Below are positions 61,990 through 64,000 of a stretch of 64,000 nucleotides of DNA, in pieces (positions within the stretch are counted from its first letter, which is position 1; each line of letters starts with the position of its first letter). The DNA comes from Morella rubra. Lineage: Eukaryota > Streptophyta > Magnoliopsida > Fagales > Myricaceae. Both the position numbers and the translations under genes were made by a program. The stretch is taken from contig CM025851.1 in NCBI GenBank assembly GCA_003952965.2, forward strand, positions 20,106,874-20,170,873, in the 5' to 3' direction. The notes beneath the pieces were generated by a model that had not been told where the DNA came from, searched no databases, and saw only the letters and a program-made list of their open reading frames with translations.

Positions 61990-62260
61990 GTAACATATCA
62001 ATTGGCACTTCCACCAGAATGGGAAGGAGTGCATGACCTTTTTCATGTATCTATGCTAAGAAAATATGTGGCAGATCCCTCTCATAGGCTGGACTATGCA
62101 TCGTTATGTATGGGGGAGAATTTGTCCGATATAGAGCAGCCAGTGCAAATTATGGACTGAAAAGAGCAGATATTACGACCTGCTTTACAATAATTGCCTA
62201 GACCTCTAGCTTAGGGTGTGTAGAGTGGCCAGGGGGAATTCACCAGTGAGTTATGTTCGG
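61988..62260 (+). pseudogene. Ty3/gypsy integrase C-terminus (chromovirus type)
   Basis: Reads VTYQLALPPEWEGVHDLFHV, SMLRKYVADPSHRLDYASL and LSDIEQPVQIMD, then decays with stops where a chromodomain would follow. This YRLALPP-FHVSMLRKY block is specific to Tekay/Del-like chromoviruses. It lies on the opposite strand to the gypsy fragment at 60534-61218 and is a different lineage. Confidence 0.8.
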
Positions 62261-62814
62261 TTTATATTGTCAGCAAAGATTTACTCGGCTAAAAACTGAT
62301 AACGACATTAAAAGAGAAACTTCAGTTGACTTAAAGAAAGAGAGGGAAAGTGACGTGAAACACCTGGTGACCAAAGAGATTGACCGAAGGATAAGAGAAG
62401 GAAGAGACCAAAGAAAAAGGAGGAGATTACGAGAAAGTTGGGAAAAGTGAGGTATTTCGGCCTGCACTTTTCTTCCCATCAGCTTTTGTCTTTTCTTTTC
62501 CTAACATGGTGTCTTGCTATTTTTAGGTGTCTTAATCTTTCAGGAAAGCAGTACAACAATGAGCTAAGGTAAGGGTGTAGAGTTTGTCTTAAATAGGGGT
62601 ATTGGGGATGTTTGGATTATGTATAAAACGTGTGACTTTTGTCATGAGATGGGAAAAGACAAGTAACCCATTCTTGTTTCTGTGTTGGATTTAAACCAAA
62701 TAAAAACATGCGAAGGGCTTATAAGAGAAAGGGTCAAAAGACTTTGGGGACCACCTGGGGCCAGATTCGACTTTTGAGAGGAAGGGATATATATATGCCG
62801 TGAAGCTTTTGTTT
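62261..62814 (+). other. gypsy-derived non-coding region
   Basis: Follows the integrase remnant; probably the polypurine and 3' LTR side. 62330-62450 is purine-rich with a short Lys/Arg/Glu frame that I do not call as a gene. Confidence 0.4.
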
Positions 62815-63105
62815 ATAAATATGCTCTGGAAAGAGTTTGTTTATACATGCCCGGGGAAGGTTTTGTTTTGAATGCCCAGGAAAGACTTATATTTTTGTTA
62901 TATGCCCAGGAAGCTTTTGTTTACATGCCTAGGAAGCTTTTGTTTACATGACCAGGAGGATTTTGTTTATATATATGCCCGGGAAGATGTTTTTTTTTGT
63001 ATGTTTGGGAAGACTTATATTTTTATCTATGCCCGGGAAGACTATTTTTTTTATGCTCAGGGAAGACTTTTTATTTATATGCCCGGGAAGCTTTTTCTTT
63101 TGGAT
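62815..63105 (+). repeat. minisatellite, unit about 28-35 bp with ATGCCCGGGAAG core
   Basis: Ten or so units of the form atgCCCGGGAAG followed by a T-rich spacer (cttttgtttatat), with variants CCCAGGAAG, CCTAGGAAG and CTCAGGGAAG. The Gly/Lys/Phe-rich frames it creates are artefacts. Confidence 0.85.
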
Positions 63106-63744
63106 AAAGTCAAAGGCCAATAATCCTTGAGGTTTTTCTTGAATAGCCAGTCCTTAGTAGGTTTAGAAATAAAATAAAGAAAACATATAAGTTGTTGGAC
63201 TTGCCTATTACAGCATGTGGTATTCCTATCGTTTCAGTTATGATGGCTTAAATGTTAGGTTGACCGAGTCTAACACATGAACCTCATGAAATGAAAAAAA
63301 TTAGGTCTTTTTATTGAAGATTAAACCAGACCACTTATGGATTAAGAAAAGTTATTGTGAATTTAGGTTGCTTTATTTTATATGACAGTTGGTATATGAA
63401 ATACATTGAACTTCTTTGATTACTTGATTATCAATAAGGCATATGATACATGTTGCATCATCATGTCATGGGTCATGTCATGGGTGTGGGGAAATCTAAT
63501 AACAGAATGACAGAAATGAAACCCATACCCAGAGGTGGTCCGATGACAGGGTGACGGTACCGATCACAACAGTGGGATAGTGCAAGCCACCACTAAAAGG
63601 AGTGGTTGGTATCCTTGGCATGAAACAATATACGCTTGACAGGGTCCTGGTGCCGGGGCACGGGATAGTCCCAGAGGAGAGGAGGGACGCACAACCTGGA
63701 CTCTGGGGTTAAACAGAGAGACAGAAAGGACACATCTGATGACC
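63106..63744 (+). other. non-coding, probable LTR sequence
   Basis: No coding capacity. A local direct repeat ggtcatgtcatgggt occurs near 63468-63486. Composition becomes GC-richer from 63500. Probably gypsy LTR, continuing past the window. Confidence 0.35.
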
Positions 63745-63838
63745 AAAAAAGAAAGAAAGAAAAGAAAGAAAGAAAGGAAAGAAAGAAAAAAAAAAGAAAA
63801 AAAAAAAGAAAGAAAGAAGGAAAGAAAGAAAGAAAGTG
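63745..63838 (+). repeat. (GAAA)n microsatellite
   Basis: About 90 bases of GAAA units with a poly-A/GA interruption in the middle. Confidence 0.92.
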
Positions 63839-64000
63839 AAATGACCGGGAAACAGATGCATCATCCCTGCATTGCATCGATCATACATTGTTATCCTATT
63901 TATGGTTATCAATGCTTAATTCTTATTGTTTACATGCTACGATAATTGTTCATAACATGTTCCCCTTTTTCCCCCCTTACTGAGTCAGTAGGACTCACCC

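Noticed and set aside
62815..63105. CRISPR-like regular repeats
   Set aside because: Units and spacers are degenerate and similar to each other; a minisatellite in a plant LTR, with no cas genes.

Overview
The window is nuclear DNA of a flowering plant, almost certainly a eudicot and probably a woody one (a Fagales-type genome is my guess, not something the sequence proves). The genes have GT-AG introns, the products include chloroplast, mitochondrial and cell-wall enzymes, and about half the window is transposable elements. Nothing bacterial, viral or organellar was seen.

Layout. 1-1531: edge of a Ty1/copia element on the minus strand (gag fragment, tandemly duplicated leader, tRNA-primed binding site). 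2742-4710: SQD1, UDP-sulfoquinovose synthase, two exons, plus strand. 5591-11891: a seven-exon alpha/beta hydrolase, minus strand, with a MITE and a SINE-like insert in its second intron. 12288-12636: a MITE with long inverted arms. 13203-39874: a solid block of transposons. It is built on a 15.1-kb LINE (LINE-1, with a 16-bp target duplication) that was later invaded by a TRIM, a 4.7-kb hAT element, an LTR-like segment and a 2.5-kb solo LTR. A truncated LINE (LINE-3) follows, then a second long LINE (LINE-2) holding two hAT-type insertions, one of which carries what looks like a captured host exon. A minus-strand LINE stub (LINE-4) and a Tourist-like MITE close the block.

40820-46812: FTSH4-type mitochondrial i-AAA protease, seven exons, minus strand. 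49439-53511: a second seven-exon alpha/beta hydrolase, plus strand, with exactly the same exon lengths as the first copy; both read as intact 294-residue proteins. 54691-57738: a cell-wall-type beta-fructofuranosidase (GH32) with the classic 9-nt mini-exon. 57739-64000: purine-rich and AT-rich DNA, then two broken Ty3/gypsy fragments, a CCCGGG-bearing minisatellite and a GAAA microsatellite running to the window edge.

The five host genes are not an operon and share no pathway: sulfolipid synthesis in plastids, mitochondrial membrane proteolysis, sucrose or fructan cleavage in the cell wall, and two paralogous serine hydrolases of unknown substrate. The most informative structures are the divergent hydrolase pair with FTSH4 and the transposon block between them, the datable nesting of transposons, the hAT element with the apparent captured exon, and substitutions in the GH32 enzyme that make sucrose cleavage doubtful. 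I found no convincing wholly new biological system.
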